DNA from: Cellvibrionaceae bacterium 1162T.S.0a.05
GTDB lineage: Bacteria; Pseudomonadota; Gammaproteobacteria; Pseudomonadales; Cellvibrionaceae
Assembly: GCA_000964245.1 (NCBI GenBank)
Contig: LANB01000001.1
Location: forward strand, 4,033,501-4,097,500
Reading direction: 5' to 3'
DNA length: 64,000 nt
The number at the start of each line of letters is the position of its first letter. The stretch's first letter is position 1. Positions 28,719 through 39,189 of the stretch are shown in pieces. The position numbers were made by a program, and so were the translations under genes. The notes beneath the pieces were generated by a model, which saw only the letters and a program-made list of their open reading frames with translations, was not told the DNA's origin and did not search any database.

Positions 28719-30941
28719 TTAAGAAACAATTTCTTCCAAGCTTATTCCAATTTCTTTTGCCAGTTCGGTGAAATTGGGGAAAGAGGTTGCGACATTTGCG
28801 CAATTGTTTACTTTGATCTCGCCCGATGCCCGTAAGGCGGCGATGGTAAATGACATGGCAATACGGTGGTCGTGAAAGCTTTCAACTTCTCCGCCCGTGA
28901 TTTGACCACCCTGCACAACGATACCATCTTCTTTGGTTTCACAGTCAATGCCAAGGCGACTCAGCCCTTCTGCCATCGCCTGGATTCGATCGGTTTCTTT
29001 CACGCGCAATTCTTCCGCACCGCTTAACACCGTCGTCCCTTCAGCGCAGGCCGCCGCAACCAACAAGGCAGGAAACTCATCGATACCCAAAGGCACCTGA
29101 TCTTCCGGGATATTAATACCTTTTAAAGGTGCGTGTTGTACACGCAAATCGGCAACGGGTTCGCCGCCGACAATTCTTTCGTTTTGCACATCAATGTTTG
29201 CCCCCATTAAACGCAAAACGTTGATCGCGCCGATGCGGGTTGGATTGATACCTACGTGCGTTAATGTAATATCGGAGCCGGGTGTGATCGCCGCAGCGAC
29301 CATAAAGAAGGTCGCGGACGAAATATCAGCGGGCACTTCAATGGAAGTCGCGGTTAATTTACCACCTGATTGGAGAGAGACTTTACTTCCTTCGGTTTTC
29401 ACGTCATAACCGAAACCACGCAACATACGCTCGGTATGGTCGCGAGTGGGTGCCGGTTCGGTCACAGAAGTTTCACCATCGGCATATAAACCAGCGAGCA
29501 ATAAACAGGATTTTACCTGGGCGCTTGCCATTGGCATATCGTAGTGCATACCTGTTAATTTTTTGCCACCTTTAATATTCAAGGGTGGGCGCCCTTCTGC
29601 TGCAGTTTCAATTTCTGCACCCATTTCTCTCAAAGGTAACGCGACGCGATTCATTGGGCGCTTTGTCAGACTATCATCACCACTCAAAGCGGTATCAAAT
29701 GTTTGCCCGGCCAACAAACCACTCAGCAAACGCATTGACGTGCCTGAATTACCCACATACAAATCGCCACTCGGCGCTTGCAAACCATGCAAGCCGACAC
29801 CGTAGACTGTTACTTTACCGTCAACCGGCCCTTCAATGACCACACCCATGTCGCGAAAACATTGCAGTGTTGCAAGGGCATCTTCACCCTCAAGAAAACC
29901 TTCGATGTGGGTCACTCCTTCAGCAAGTGAACCCAACATAATGGAACGGTGGGAAATGGATTTATCGCCCGGCACACGAATTGTGCCTTGAGCGCGGCCT
30001 CCAGGTTGAACTTTATAAGAAATCATTTTGTGCGTTTGTGCTTTCATGGTACGGCTATAACTTTGATGTCGAATCATTGAGGTGAAATGGTCGCGCGCGG
30101 TTTTTGCGCGTGTGAAAACGCCGGTAAGTGCCTGACTATCTTCTTCTTCGATGGCACTGCGCAAGCGAGAGAGATTTGCAGAAAACAAATCAATCGCCTG
30201 CAATACGGCTTGTTTGTTTGCGAGCATAATGTCTCGCCACATAATCGCATCGCTACTGGCAATTCGCGTAAAGTCGCGAAAACCACCCGCAGCGTAACGA
30301 AATATATTTTGGTTGTTACTGTCATGCGCGAGCGTATCAACCAAAGAAAACGCAATGGCATGGGGCAGATGGCTGGTGGCTGCAAGAACAACGTCGTGGT
30401 CTTCCACGCCCATAGGAATGACTTCGGCACCAACACTTTGCCAAAGTGCTGTAATTTTTGCGACGTGAACGTCAGCGTTAACGTCGAGAGGTGTAATTAT
30501 AACGCGATGGGCTTCATACAAATCGGCGTTTGCCGCTTCGACGCCACTCTTTTCCGACCCCGCAATAGGATGCGCTGGAACAAATTGCGCCTGGTCTTCA
30601 CCAAAAACATCTCTTACATTTTGAACAACACTGCCTTTTACACTCGCGGCATCACTGAGCGTAACATCCGGCGCCACATGCTGTTTGATATTTTCAAGAC
30701 TTTCCTTCAGCGCTAGCGTCGGAACAGCGATAACAATCACATCATCACTGTTTAACTCATTGGCGACATCGGACACGTTAACAAACGCGCGATCAACAAT
30801 CGCCATATTCAATGCTTTGGCACAGGTCTGCGGCCTGCGTGCAATACCAATCACTTCTTCACAGGCACGACGTTTTTTCAAGGCCGCAGCAAGGCTCCCG
30901 CCAATCAACCCCAAACCGATGACAACAACCTTGCGAATCAT
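28719..30941 (-). CDS. tyrA/aroA: Fused prephenate dehydrogenase / EPSP synthase
   Basis: Bifunctional protein for aromatic amino acids. The N-terminal half is a NAD-linked prephenate dehydrogenase (IGLGLIGGSLAAALKK; HPIAGSEKSGVEAA). The C-terminal half is 3-phosphoshikimate 1-carboxyvinyltransferase, starting near residue 305 (GDKSISHRSIML; GNSGTSMRLL; RVKETDRI; DHRIAMSF). The fusion is known from Pseudomonas. The frame extends upstream to a TTG at 31031, but the ATG at 30941 starts at the conserved MIRKVVVIG and is preferred. It is downstream of pheA; no hisC lies between them. Confidence 0.95.
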   Translation of the reverse strand: MIRKVVVIGLGLIGGSLAAALKKRRACEEVIGIARRPQTCAKALNMAIVDRAFVNVSDVANELNSDDVIVIAVPTLALKESLENIKQHVAPDVTLSDAASVKGSVVQNVRDVFGEDQAQFVPAHPIAGSEKSGVEAANADLYEAHRVIITPLDVNADVHVAKITALWQSVGAEVIPMGVEDHDVVLAATSHLPHAIAFSLVDTLAHDSNNQNIFRYAAGGFRDFTRIASSDAIMWRDIMLANKQAVLQAIDLFSANLSRLRSAIEEEDSQALTGVFTRAKTARDHFTSMIRHQSYSRTMKAQTHKMISYKVQPGGRAQGTIRVPGDKSISHRSIMLGSLAEGVTHIEGFLEGEDALATLQCFRDMGVVIEGPVDGKVTVYGVGLHGLQAPSGDLYVGNSGTSMRLLSGLLAGQTFDTALSGDDSLTKRPMNRVALPLREMGAEIETAAEGRPPLNIKGGKKLTGMHYDMPMASAQVKSCLLLAGLYADGETSVTEPAPTRDHTERMLRGFGYDVKTEGSKVSLQSGGKLTATSIEVPADISSATFFMVAAAITPGSDITLTHVGINPTRIGAINVLRLMGANIDVQNERIVGGEPVADLRVQHAPLKGINIPEDQVPLGIDEFPALLVAAACAEGTTVLSGAEELRVKETDRIQAMAEGLSRLGIDCETKEDGIVVQGGQITGGEVESFHDHRIAMSFTIAALRASGEIKVNNCANVATSFPNFTELAKEIGISLEEIVS

Positions 30942-31065
30942 ACTTTTTGTATTAACCCACTTAGGTACGCTTTCACCCTGGCCAAATTTGTCGCAGCGCT
31001 TAAATTTTGGGGAATGCGTTGGTCGTGCCAAACAAGATTTTCCAAGTATTTATCCTTTGAAAGGT

Positions 31066-32148
31066 TTACAGCACGCCGCGGGGGTAGGACCCGAGGATTT
31101 TCAATTCCGAGGCTTTTTCTGCAACCAGAGCCAGGGTTTCTTTTATATGCGGCTCGCTTTTGTGACCGACAAAATCAATAAAAAAGACGTAGGTCCAGGC
31201 ACCGCTCAGTGATGGGCGTGTTTCTACACGCGTAAGATCAATGTCCTTTTTATGGAAAGGTTCCAATAACTCGTGCAGGGCGCCAGGTTTATTTTTCATG
31301 GAGACGACGATAGAGGTTTTATCATCGCCACTGGCGGCCACGTCTTCTGAACCAATAATCAGAAAGCGCGTGGAGTTCTCGGGGTGGTCTTCAATCTTTT
31401 CATTAAGAATATGCAGTTCGTAAAGCTCGGCAGCCATTTCGCCCGCAATTGCTGCCGAGTTCCACTCGCCTTTTATTTTTTTGGCGGCTTCGGCGTTACT
31501 ATTGACGGCAATTCGCTCCGCGCGCGGATAATTTGCATCCAGCCACTTTCGACATTGCGCAAGCGATTGCGCGTGTGAATAGATGCGGCTGATGTTGTCT
31601 ACATGCGTCACATCAGAGACCAATAAGTTGTGGTGAATACGCAGTACCACTTCGCCACAAATTTTGGCATTGCTGCTCATAAAACTATCGAGGGTATGCG
31701 TCACAACACCGCCGGTAGAATTTTCAACAGGCACGACACCGTAATTGGCCGCACCAGAGGCGACTTCGCGAAATACTTCGTCAATTGCTGTCAGTGGGCG
31801 CACTTCTGCAGAGTGTCCAAAGTGCTTGATAGCCGCTTGTTGTGTAAAGGTCCCTTCCGGGCCGAGAAAGGCGATTTTTAAAGGGCTTTCCAGTGCGAGA
31901 CATGCAGACATAATTTCGCGAAACAAACGTGCGAATTCTTCGTTTTTCAAGGGGCCCTTGTTGCGCGCCATTGCCGCGCGCAGTACCTGGGCTTCACGTT
32001 CCGGACGATAAAACACAGGTTTTTCAGCCTTGTTTTCCGCCATTTTTATTTTGCCGACTTCTTGCGCACAGCGTGCGCGCTCGCTAATCAGAGCACCGAT
32101 TTGTTCGTCAATGTCATCGATTTTTTTTCGCAGGTCCTGCAAATCCAT
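31066..32148 (-). CDS. pheA: Chorismate mutase / prephenate dehydratase (P-protein)
   Basis: Converts chorismate to phenylpyruvate. A chorismate mutase helix bundle (residues 1-90, LRKKIDDIDEQIGALISER) is followed by the dehydratase domain (IAFLGPEGTFTQQAA near 93; VPVENSTGGVV near 138) and a C-terminal ACT domain for phenylalanine feedback (KTSIVVSMKNKPGALHELL near 278). Its ATG overlaps the gyrA stop as TGATG, so translation is probably coupled to gyrA. The serC gene normally found between gyrA and pheA is absent. Confidence 0.96.
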   Translation of the reverse strand: MDLQDLRKKIDDIDEQIGALISERARCAQEVGKIKMAENKAEKPVFYRPEREAQVLRAAMARNKGPLKNEEFARLFREIMSACLALESPLKIAFLGPEGTFTQQAAIKHFGHSAEVRPLTAIDEVFREVASGAANYGVVPVENSTGGVVTHTLDSFMSSNAKICGEVVLRIHHNLLVSDVTHVDNISRIYSHAQSLAQCRKWLDANYPRAERIAVNSNAEAAKKIKGEWNSAAIAGEMAAELYELHILNEKIEDHPENSTRFLIIGSEDVAASGDDKTSIVVSMKNKPGALHELLEPFHKKDIDLTRVETRPSLSGAWTYVFFIDFVGHKSEPHIKETLALVAEKASELKILGSYPRGVL

Positions 32149-34778
32149 CAGTCTTCGCTCTGCCCCTCGTCTGTGCCCGTTTCGTCAGAACTGTTCTCGC
32201 CGAGCGCTTTCTCGCCGAGCGTCTTCTCGCCGAGCGCGCTTTCATCGAGCGTTGTCTCTTCAATACGTGCAACGCCTACAATGTGCTCGTTCTCTTTTAC
32301 TTTAATCAAACGTACACCTTGTGTGTTTCGGCCGAGGATAGACACTTCATTCACTGATGTTCTTACCAGCGTTCCCTGGTCCGAAATTAACATAATTTCG
32401 TCGCCATCAAACACTTGTGATGCACCCACAAGTGCACCATTGCGTGCAGTGGTTTGCTGACCGATAACGCCTTGCGAACCACGCCCTTTGGTGGGGAAGT
32501 CATCCACTGAGGTGCGCTTGCCATAACCATTTTCCGTCACAGTCAAGACCGCGCCATTTTCTTCAGGTACAACCATGGAAATGACTGTTTGCCCTTCGGC
32601 CAAACGAATGCCGCGTACGCCGCGAGACACTCGACCCATTGAGCGCACCTGACCTTCATCAAAACGCGCGGCTTTGCCGTTGGAGGACATCAAAATAATA
32701 TCCTTGCTGCCGTCAGTAATCGCTGTACCGACAAGGTGATCGCCCTCGATCAATTCAATTGCTCGCAAGCCGACACTGCGTGGACGTGCAAATTGTGAGA
32801 GCGGCGTTTTCTTTACAGTACCGGATGCCGTCGCCATGAAAATAAAGTGATCGTCGTCGAATTCACGCACGGGGAGAATTGAGGTAATGCGCTCACCCTC
32901 TTCCAACGGCAATAAATTCACGACGGGGCGACCGCGACTGGTTCGACCTGCAACCGGAATTTGAAACACTTTTAGCCAGAAGACTTTACCCGCATTGGTG
33001 AAGCACAAAATATAATCGTGGGTATTAGCGATTAACAAGTGCTCAACAAAGTCTTCGTCTTTAACAGACGTCGCCGCCTTACCCATACCACCACGACGTT
33101 GTGCCTGATAGGCATCGAGCGGTTGACTCTTCGCATAACCGCCGTGCGAAATCGTCACGACGCGGTCTTCTTCTGTAATCAGGTCTTCAACGGTCAGGTC
33201 TTGCTGAGAATTTTGAATTTCAGTGCGACGCTCGTCACCGTACTCGGCGACAACGTCTTCCAACTCTTCGCGGATCACTTCCATCAAACGCAAAGGGTTG
33301 CCAAGAATTTCAAGATACTCGGCAATTTCTGCCAGTTTTTCTTCGTACTCTTTGAGGAGCTTGTCATGCTCCATACCGGTCAGGCGATGCAAACGCAATT
33401 CGAGAATCGCATGAACCTGGGCCGGCGACATATAATACTGACCATCGTGCAAACCAAATTGCGCACCGAGGTCGTCGGGGCGACAGGCATCGGCACCTGC
33501 ACGCTCCAGAAATTGACTGACTGCGCCCACCGGCCAACCGCGACCCAAAAGCGCTTCACGCGCATCCGCAGGTGTTGGCGACGCCTTAATCAAAGCAATC
33601 ACTTCATCTATATTGGCAATGGCAATGGCCTGCCCTTCCAGCACATGGCCACGCTCACGCGCTTTACGCAGCAAATAAACGGTACGGCGTGTGACCACTT
33701 CACGACGATGCTTAACAAAATGCTCCAACAGTTCTTTCAGGTTGAGCAATTTGGGTTGGTCGTCGACCAGCGCAACAATGTTAATACCAAAAACACTTTG
33801 CAATTGGGTTTGTGCGTAAAGGTTGTTGAGCACCACATCGCCCATTTCCCCTTTACGAATTTCAATCACAACGCGCAAGCCGTCTTTATCGGACTCATCG
33901 CGAATTTCAGAAATCCCTTCGATCTTTTTGTCTTTCACCAGTTCGGCGATTTTTTCAATCAAGCGCGCCTTGTTCACCTGGTAGGGAATTTCATTAATGA
34001 TGATGGTATCGCGACCGTTTTTCTCGTTGGTTTCAACCACCGCGCGGGCACGCACGTAGATTCGACCGCGGCCAGTGCGATAGGCCTGAACAATACCTGC
34101 ACGGCCGTTAATAATGCCCGCTGTGGGGAAATCCGGGCCCGGGATTATGTCCATCAACTCATCGATGGAAATCGCTGGATTATCAATCAGCGTGATACAC
34201 GCTTGCACCACTTCGCGTAAGTTGTGTGGCGGGATGTTCGTTGCCATCCCCACCGCAATGCCCGAAGAACCGTTGACCAGCAGGTTCGGCACACGCGTTG
34301 GTAAAACTTCGGGAATGCTTTCGGTTTCGTCGTAGTTGGGAACGAAGTCGACAGTTTCCTTGTCGAGATCGGCCAATAAATCGTGCGCAATTTTGGCCAT
34401 GCGAATTTCGGTATAACGCATAGCCGCTGGGCTATCGCCGTCAATCGAACCAAAGTTACCCTGGCCATCTACCAACATATAACGCAGCGAAAATGGCTGC
34501 GCCATGCGCACAATGGTGTCGTACACCGCAGTGTCGCCATGCGGGTGGTATTTACCAATCACATCACCAACAACGCGTGCCGACTTCTTATACGCCTTGT
34601 TCCAATCGTTATTCAATTCGCTCATGGCATAAAGCACACGGCGGTGAACCGGCTTTAAGCCGTCGCGCACATCTGGCAAAGCCCGGCCGACGATCACGCT
34701 CATGGCGTAGTCCAGGTAGCTTTGCTTGAGTTCGTCTTCGATATTTACGGGGAGAATTTCTTTTGCGATGTCAGCCAT
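32148..34778 (-). CDS. gyrA: DNA gyrase subunit A
   Basis: Breakage-reunion subunit of gyrase. The catalytic tyrosine is Y122 in [10 protein letters not shown]. The quinolone-determining stretch reads [10 protein letters not shown], with Thr at position 83 (the wild-type residue in P. aeruginosa) and Asp at 87. C-terminal beta-pinwheel blades follow ([26 protein letters not shown]). I chose the ATG at 34778 (MADIAKEI) over the in-frame GTG 12 nt upstream because the former matches family starts. The C-terminus carries a 15-bp tandem repeat encoding LGEK(T/A) units followed by an acidic tail. Confidence 0.98.
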   Translation of the reverse strand: MADIAKEILPVNIEDELKQSYLDYAMSVIVGRALPDVRDGLKPVHRRVLYAMSELNNDWNKAYKKSARVVGDVIGKYHPHGDTAVYDTIVRMAQPFSLRYMLVDGQGNFGSIDGDSPAAMRYTEIRMAKIAHDLLADLDKETVDFVPNYDETESIPEVLPTRVPNLLVNGSSGIAVGMATNIPPHNLREVVQACITLIDNPAISIDELMDIIPGPDFPTAGIINGRAGIVQAYRTGRGRIYVRARAVVETNEKNGRDTIIINEIPYQVNKARLIEKIAELVKDKKIEGISEIRDESDKDGLRVVIEIRKGEMGDVVLNNLYAQTQLQSVFGINIVALVDDQPKLLNLKELLEHFVKHRREVVTRRTVYLLRKARERGHVLEGQAIAIANIDEVIALIKASPTPADAREALLGRGWPVGAVSQFLERAGADACRPDDLGAQFGLHDGQYYMSPAQVHAILELRLHRLTGMEHDKLLKEYEEKLAEIAEYLEILGNPLRLMEVIREELEDVVAEYGDERRTEIQNSQQDLTVEDLITEEDRVVTISHGGYAKSQPLDAYQAQRRGGMGKAATSVKDEDFVEHLLIANTHDYILCFTNAGKVFWLKVFQIPVAGRTSRGRPVVNLLPLEEGERITSILPVREFDDDHFIFMATASGTVKKTPLSQFARPRSVGLRAIELIEGDHLVGTAITDGSKDIILMSSNGKAARFDEGQVRSMGRVSRGVRGIRLAEGQTVISMVVPEENGAVLTVTENGYGKRTSVDDFPTKGRGSQGVIGQQTTARNGALVGASQVFDGDEIMLISDQGTLVRTSVNEVSILGRNTQGVRLIKVKENEHIVGVARIEETTLDESALGEKTLGEKALGENSSDETGTDEGQSED
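32191..32250 (-). repeat. 15-bp in-frame minisatellite in the gyrA 3' end
   Basis: Four 15-bp units at 32191, 32206, 32221 and 32236 (core CTCGCCGAGC) encode successive five-residue repeats [15 protein letters not shown] and LGENS in the disordered GyrA tail. Confidence 0.85.
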
Positions 34779-35032
34779 CCGCGTTTCCACTACTCGTTAT
34801 ATTCACCGGCAATTGGGGCTGCCAACGTGAGACTTGTTTATTGAGAACATTTTTTATGATTTGTTTGTCGCATCCACCGCCGGTTTTCCAGAGAGGCGGC
34901 CCGAACAAAGCGCGAAATTCTAGCATAAAAACAGCAAGATAGGCGAACTTCTGGCCCACGCAGGGCGGGCGTTTCAGGTTATACTCTGCGCCCCGGCCAG
35001 GACCGGGCCTATTTTTAAAAAAGCAGCAAGTC

Positions 35033-36370
35033 ATGAGTCAAAATCAGCCAGAAAATCACACTATTGATCTCGCCGTGTCAGCCCGCTGGATTGTCCCCGT
35101 GGTGCCGCGCGGCCGTGTACTGGAGTTTTGCAGCTTACTGATCAACGACGATTGCATAGTCGGTATATGTCCCCAGGCTGAAATAGGCAAACGCTATCAC
35201 GCACAACAGCACCTTCAACTGGCCGACAGCGTACTTTTACCTGGCTTGATCAATGCTCACGGGCACGCCCCCATGACCTTGCTGCGCGGCTACGCCGATG
35301 ACCTACCCCTGGAGAGCTGGCTAAACAACTATATTTGGCCCACCGAGCAACGCTGGGTTTCGCCTGAATTTGTGGCAGACGGTTCCGAACTGGCCATTGC
35401 TGAAATGCTGCAAAGCGGCACAACTTGTTTTAGCGATATGTACTTCTTCCCCGAAAGCACCGCCGAGGTCTGCCACAAAGCCGGGATGCGCGCGCAACTG
35501 AATTTTCCGGTTTTTGAATTTGCCAACGCCTGGGCCGACAGCGCTGATGACTGTATTCACAAGGGTTTGAGCCTGAGAGATGAGTTACGCAGCAACCCGC
35601 TCTTGAGTTTTGCTTTTGGCCCTCATGCGCCCTATACCGTTTCCGACGCGACCTTCCGGAAAATAGCGACCTACCTCGCTGAATTGCAGATGCCGATGCA
35701 TATCCATCTGCACGAAACGGCCCAGGAAGTGGCGGACTCAATTAAAGAACACGGTGAACGTCCGATTGAACGCCTCGCCAAACTCGATTTGCTCGGGCCA
35801 CTGACTCAATGCGTGCATTTCACCCAGGTGACAAGCCAGGACATCGAGCTTCTGCAAACCTGGCAAAGCTCTGTCATTCACTGCCCGCATTCCAACCTGA
35901 AATTGGCCAGCGGTTTTACGCCTGTGCAGAAGCTGCTCAACGCCAATGTCCGCGTGGCTCTCGGCACAGATGGCGCAGCCAGTAACAACAGCCTGAATAT
36001 GTTTTCCGAAATGAAAACCGCTGCGCTGCTTGCCAAAACCCTGGCTGAACGCGCCGATGCCTGCCCAGCTGAGAGTGCATTGGAAATGGCCACAATAAAA
36101 GGTGCCGAGGCACTTGGACTCGAAGCCCTGATCGGCTCGCTTGAACCCGGCAAACAAGCCGACTTTATTGCCGTAGACATGAGCCACGCCGACATGCAGC
36201 CCGTATATGATGTTGTCAGCCAACTGGTTTACGGTGCTGCAGCCTCGCGGGTCAGCCATGTATGGATTGCTGGCCGCCCCTTGCTCGAAAACAATCGCTT
36301 ACTCAGCCTGGACGCCCAGGCACTGAAACAAAAGGCCCAACTATGGCAACAGAAAATCACGCAACGCTAA
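35033..36370 (+). CDS. mtaD: 5-methylthioadenosine / S-adenosylhomocysteine deaminase family hydrolase
   Basis: Amidohydrolase (TRZ/ATZ family) that deaminates MTA or SAH. Metal ligands are visible in NAHGHAP (HxH, near residue 73), in HIHLHET (near 223) and in the Asp of [10 protein letters not shown] (near 306). Length is 445 aa. It is divergent from gyrA and starts the mtaD-ubiG-mupP-yciK series known from Pseudomonas (PA3170-PA3173). The methylthioribose isomerase gene mtnA found between gyrA and mtaD in Pseudomonas is missing. The 3' end overlaps ubiG. Confidence 0.9.
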   Translation: MSQNQPENHTIDLAVSARWIVPVVPRGRVLEFCSLLINDDCIVGICPQAEIGKRYHAQQHLQLADSVLLPGLINAHGHAPMTLLRGYADDLPLESWLNNYIWPTEQRWVSPEFVADGSELAIAEMLQSGTTCFSDMYFFPESTAEVCHKAGMRAQLNFPVFEFANAWADSADDCIHKGLSLRDELRSNPLLSFAFGPHAPYTVSDATFRKIATYLAELQMPMHIHLHETAQEVADSIKEHGERPIERLAKLDLLGPLTQCVHFTQVTSQDIELLQTWQSSVIHCPHSNLKLASGFTPVQKLLNANVRVALGTDGAASNNSLNMFSEMKTAALLAKTLAERADACPAESALEMATIKGAEALGLEALIGSLEPGKQADFIAVDMSHADMQPVYDVVSQLVYGAAASRVSHVWIAGRPLLENNRLLSLDAQALKQKAQLWQQKITQR

Positions 36371-37065
36371 ACGTTGATCACGCCGAAATACACAAATTTG
36401 AACAGTTAGCGAGCCGCTGGTGGGATAAACACGGTGAGTTTAAACCCCTGCACGATTTGAACCCGCTACGTGCTAACTATATTGACCTCGCCAGCCCTGT
36501 TGCCGAAAAAAACGTGCTCGACGTCGGTTGCGGCGGCGGCATATTGTGCGAAGCACTCGCCCAGCGTGGCGCGAGGGTCACAGGCATCGATATGGGAGAA
36601 GCACCGCTTGAAGTGGCTCGCCTTCATTGTCTCGAAAGTAAACTGGACATCGACTATCAGCAAAGCACAGCAGAAAATTTTGTCAGCTCCCATGCAAACC
36701 GTTTTGATATTGTCACCTGCCTGGAAATGCTTGAGCATGTGCCCGAACCTGACAAGGTTGTTGAAGCCTGTGCACAGTTGGTAAAACCCGGCGGCTATGT
36801 GTATTTCTCTACCATTAATCGCAATCCGAAAGCCTGGTTGCTTGCCGTTGTCGGTGCAGAATATGTATTAAAAATGTTGCCGAAAGGGACGCATGACTAC
36901 GCAAAATTTATTCGCCCCTCTGAATTGGCGGCCTGGGTGCGTAAAGCCGGCCTGCAACTGGAAGACATTTGCGGGATGACTTACAACCCGGTAACAAAAA
37001 AATTCAAACTGGACACCAACGACAGTAGCGTCAACTATTTAATGCGCGCGCGTTTACCCGCTTAA
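36343..37065 (+). CDS. ubiG: Ubiquinone biosynthesis O-methyltransferase
   Basis: SAM-dependent methyltransferase acting twice in ubiquinone synthesis. The start [16 protein letters not shown] with [11 protein letters not shown] is typical. SAM motif [16 protein letters not shown] is near residue 57, [11 protein letters not shown] near 127, and [11 protein letters not shown] near 157. The open frame extends upstream to 36262, but the ATG at 36343 gives the usual length (about 240 aa) and overlaps mtaD by 28 bp, suggesting coupling. Confidence 0.95.
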   Translation: MATENHATLNVDHAEIHKFEQLASRWWDKHGEFKPLHDLNPLRANYIDLASPVAEKNVLDVGCGGGILCEALAQRGARVTGIDMGEAPLEVARLHCLESKLDIDYQQSTAENFVSSHANRFDIVTCLEMLEHVPEPDKVVEACAQLVKPGGYVYFSTINRNPKAWLLAVVGAEYVLKMLPKGTHDYAKFIRPSELAAWVRKAGLQLEDICGMTYNPVTKKFKLDTNDSSVNYLMRARLPA

Positions 37066-37114
37066 GCAAAAATTTTCTTGAAATAGTTTAAAGCCTAACA
37101 GCAGTGATGGATCA

Positions 37115-37777
37115 ATGACTTTAAAAGCCGTTTTTTTTGATCTCGATGGGACCTTGCTCGATACCGCCGAAGATTTAGGCAATGCACTTAACTCTGTACT
37201 GATTCGACATCAAAAATCGCCTATGCCGCAGGCGCGCTTGCGCGACCATGTTTCCAATGGCGCGGCAGCCCTGATTCGTCTGGGTTTTGGCCTCGATGAC
37301 TCGGCGGAGGAATTTGCAAGCTTGCGCCAACAATTACTGGATGCCTATGCCGAAGACCTGGCCAGTCATACACGCCCCTTTACTGGCATCGAAGCACTCA
37401 TTGAACAACTTGCCAACAATAATATTGCCTGGGGCATTGCCACGAACAAACCTGCTGTTTATGCTGAACCGCTGATGGAATACTTTTCCTTCGCCAGTGA
37501 GCCGGTCGCGCTTATCTGCCCCGAGCATGTCAAAATTCGTAAACCGGACCCCGAAGCGCTTACCCTCGCGTGTGACCATGCCAAATGCAAAACCAGTGAA
37601 GCAATCTACATCGGCGATCATTTACGCGATATACAATGCGGTACCAATGCGGGCATGCCAACAATTGCAGTGGGTTATGGTTATATTATCGACAACGATG
37701 ACCATCGCAGCTGGCAGGCCACACACACTGTGGATCACGCTGAGGAAATCTGGCCCATAATTCAAACTTATCTATAG
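37115..37777 (+). CDS. mupP: HAD phosphatase, probably N-acetylmuramate 6-phosphate phosphatase
   Basis: HAD-superfamily hydrolase (220 aa). Motif I FFDLDGTLLDT starts at residue 8, motif II is IATNKP, motif III IRKPDPEAL, and motif IV IGDHLRDIQCG. Sequence alone would also fit phosphoglycolate phosphatase (Gph). The ubiG-mupP-yciK order, in which MupP of Pseudomonas recycles cell-wall muramate, favours MupP. Confidence 0.85.
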   Translation: MTLKAVFFDLDGTLLDTAEDLGNALNSVLIRHQKSPMPQARLRDHVSNGAAALIRLGFGLDDSAEEFASLRQQLLDAYAEDLASHTRPFTGIEALIEQLANNNIAWGIATNKPAVYAEPLMEYFSFASEPVALICPEHVKIRKPDPEALTLACDHAKCKTSEAIYIGDHLRDIQCGTNAGMPTIAVGYGYIIDNDDHRSWQATHTVDHAEEIWPIIQTYL

Positions 37778-37906
37778 GCCGCGCACAAAACTGTTTAGCG
37801 CATTGAGTGTTAAGCCCAATGACTCTTTAGCGCAACTACAGTTCAGCTCCATAATAGTTAAAATTTCTTTTCGCTTTAATTAAACGCATTATCAGGCAGT
37901 AAAGAC

Positions 37907-38671
37907 ATGGATATTCAACAACGTTTTCTTTCCTACTCTGCAGAAAAATCCTGTTTACAGGGTAAAAATATTTTAGTCACCGGCGCAGGTGCAGGTATTG
38001 GTCGGCAAGCCGCACTGACTTTTGCTGAACACGGTGCCACTGTTATTTTATTGGGTCGCACGATGGCCAAATTGGAGGCCGTCTACGATGAAATAGAAAA
38101 AGCCGGCCACCCTAAACCTGCGATTTACCCGATGAATCTCGAAGGCGCAGTTGAACAGGATTTTCTGGCAATGTACGACGCCTTGAATCAGGAATTTTCT
38201 GCTTTGCACGGGATATTACATAACGCCAGTGAATTGGGTTCGCGCACCAATTTAAGTGCTTACCCTTTGAGTGATTGGCAAAAGTTGTTGCAGGTAAACT
38301 TGACTGCACCGTTTTTGATGACGAAGGCATTATTTCCGCTTTTACAAAAAGCGGATACCGCGAGCGTGGTTTTTACAGGCTCTTCTGTGGGCTTGAAGGG
38401 CCGCGCATATTGGGGAGCCTATGCGATGACCAAGGCTGCGCAGGAGAATATGATGCAGACCTGGGCGGATGAGCTTGAGGGGATGGGGGCAATTCGGATG
38501 AATTCGATTAACCCGGGGGCGACGCGGACGGGAATGCGTGCTTTGGCTTATCCTGCGGAGGATCCTTCTACGATTGCGGCACCGGTTGATTTGATAGGGC
38601 GGTATTTGTTTTTGTTTTCGGATGCGAGTGTGGATGTTTCCGGGCATCAGTTTGATGCTCAGCCTAAATAG
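37907..38671 (+). CDS. yciK: YciK family short-chain oxidoreductase
   Basis: NAD(P)-dependent short-chain dehydrogenase (254 aa). The cofactor motif TGAGAGIGRQAAL begins at residue 25, NASELG near 106, the catalytic Ser in FTGSSVG, and YAMTKAAQEN (YxxxK) near 171. The substrate is unknown in the family. The last third, from about 38370, switches to codons rich in G and T at the third position, a skew that continues into the next region regardless of coding strand. Palindromic element copies C and D follow it. Confidence 0.88.
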   Translation: MDIQQRFLSYSAEKSCLQGKNILVTGAGAGIGRQAALTFAEHGATVILLGRTMAKLEAVYDEIEKAGHPKPAIYPMNLEGAVEQDFLAMYDALNQEFSALHGILHNASELGSRTNLSAYPLSDWQKLLQVNLTAPFLMTKALFPLLQKADTASVVFTGSSVGLKGRAYWGAYAMTKAAQENMMQTWADELEGMGAIRMNSINPGATRTGMRALAYPAEDPSTIAAPVDLIGRYLFLFSDASVDVSGHQFDAQPK

Positions 38672-38689
38672 CTTTCTATTTATTTTTTT

Positions 38690-38712
38690 GCGTGAGATCA
38701 CTGATCACAAGG
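38690..38712 (-). repeat. Fragment of the dispersed palindromic element
   Basis: The 23-bp end sequence GCGTGAGATCACTGATCACA with following AGG matches the left end of copy C, which lies about 45 bp downstream. It is only an end fragment. Confidence 0.6.
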
Positions 38713-38739
38713 AACGCCTTTAGCCATTAAGTCGCGTAA

Positions 38740-38867
38740 GATCACTGATTACGAGGTAAAGCTTTTCGCTTACCATGAATACGTCCGTGTAGCTCCTTCG
38801 ACCGAACGCGGCCCGCTTTTCCCCGGCGCGAAAGGTTTCGAAAAGCTTTACCTCGCACTCAGTGATC
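38740..38867 (-). repeat. Dispersed palindromic element, copy C
   Basis: Outer arms 38740-38768 and 38839-38867 pair over 29 nt with two mismatches. The loop is longer than in copy A and contains CGACCGAACGCGGCCCG, shared with copies G and H. It lies between convergent yciK and the lipoprotein gene. Confidence 0.88.
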
Positions 38868-38959
38868 GGGGAGTTCATGCGCTGTATTTTTACGGGAATT
38901 TTGTTACTCAATAAAATTTGATACAACTCGTCTTTAAATAATGCGACGAAACTCATTCA

Positions 38960-39073
38960 GATCGCTGAGTGCGAGGTAAGCCCTATCGAAACCTTTCGGG
39001 CCAGGACGGCCCGAAGGAGCTACAGGGATGTATTTATGCGTTTTCGATAGGGCTTACCTCGTGATCAGCGATC
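38960..39073 (+). repeat. Dispersed palindromic element, copy D
   Basis: Outer arms 38960-38991 and 39042-39073 pair over 32 nt with three adjacent mismatches. The loop carries TTCGGGCC/GGCCCGAA and GGAGCTACAGGGATGTATTT. Flanks of about 25 bp on each side resemble those of copies G and H, so the mobile or amplified unit is larger than the hairpin. Confidence 0.88.
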
Positions 39074-39189
39074 CCGCGACCAGCCAGCTAACACAATGAA
39101 ATAATCGTGGTTCGGTTAACGTAGCGATTAAAAGGTTGCAAACAATCAGCCTGTTAATTTTTTTCTACAAGTTATTTCAATAACTGAAC

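Noticed and set aside
33039-34220. 393-aa plus-strand frame
   Set aside because: Wholly antisense to gyrA, whose full conserved sequence is on the other strand.
34520-34535. Thr at GyrA position 83 as a quinolone-resistance change
   Set aside because: Thr-83 is the natural residue in P. aeruginosa and relatives, so it does not imply a resistance mutation.
38720-38956. 78-aa minus-strand frame between yciK and the lipoprotein gene
   Set aside because: It is a translation of palindromic element C and its flank; no ribosome site or family resemblance.
39011-39110. Short reading frame inside the palindromic elements, preceded by AAGGAG and an ATG eight bases later
   Set aside because: The ribosome-site-like spacing exists in copies A, B and D, but the ATG is ACG in copies C and F, and copies G and H stop after four codons in that frame. 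Conservation follows DNA structure, not protein.
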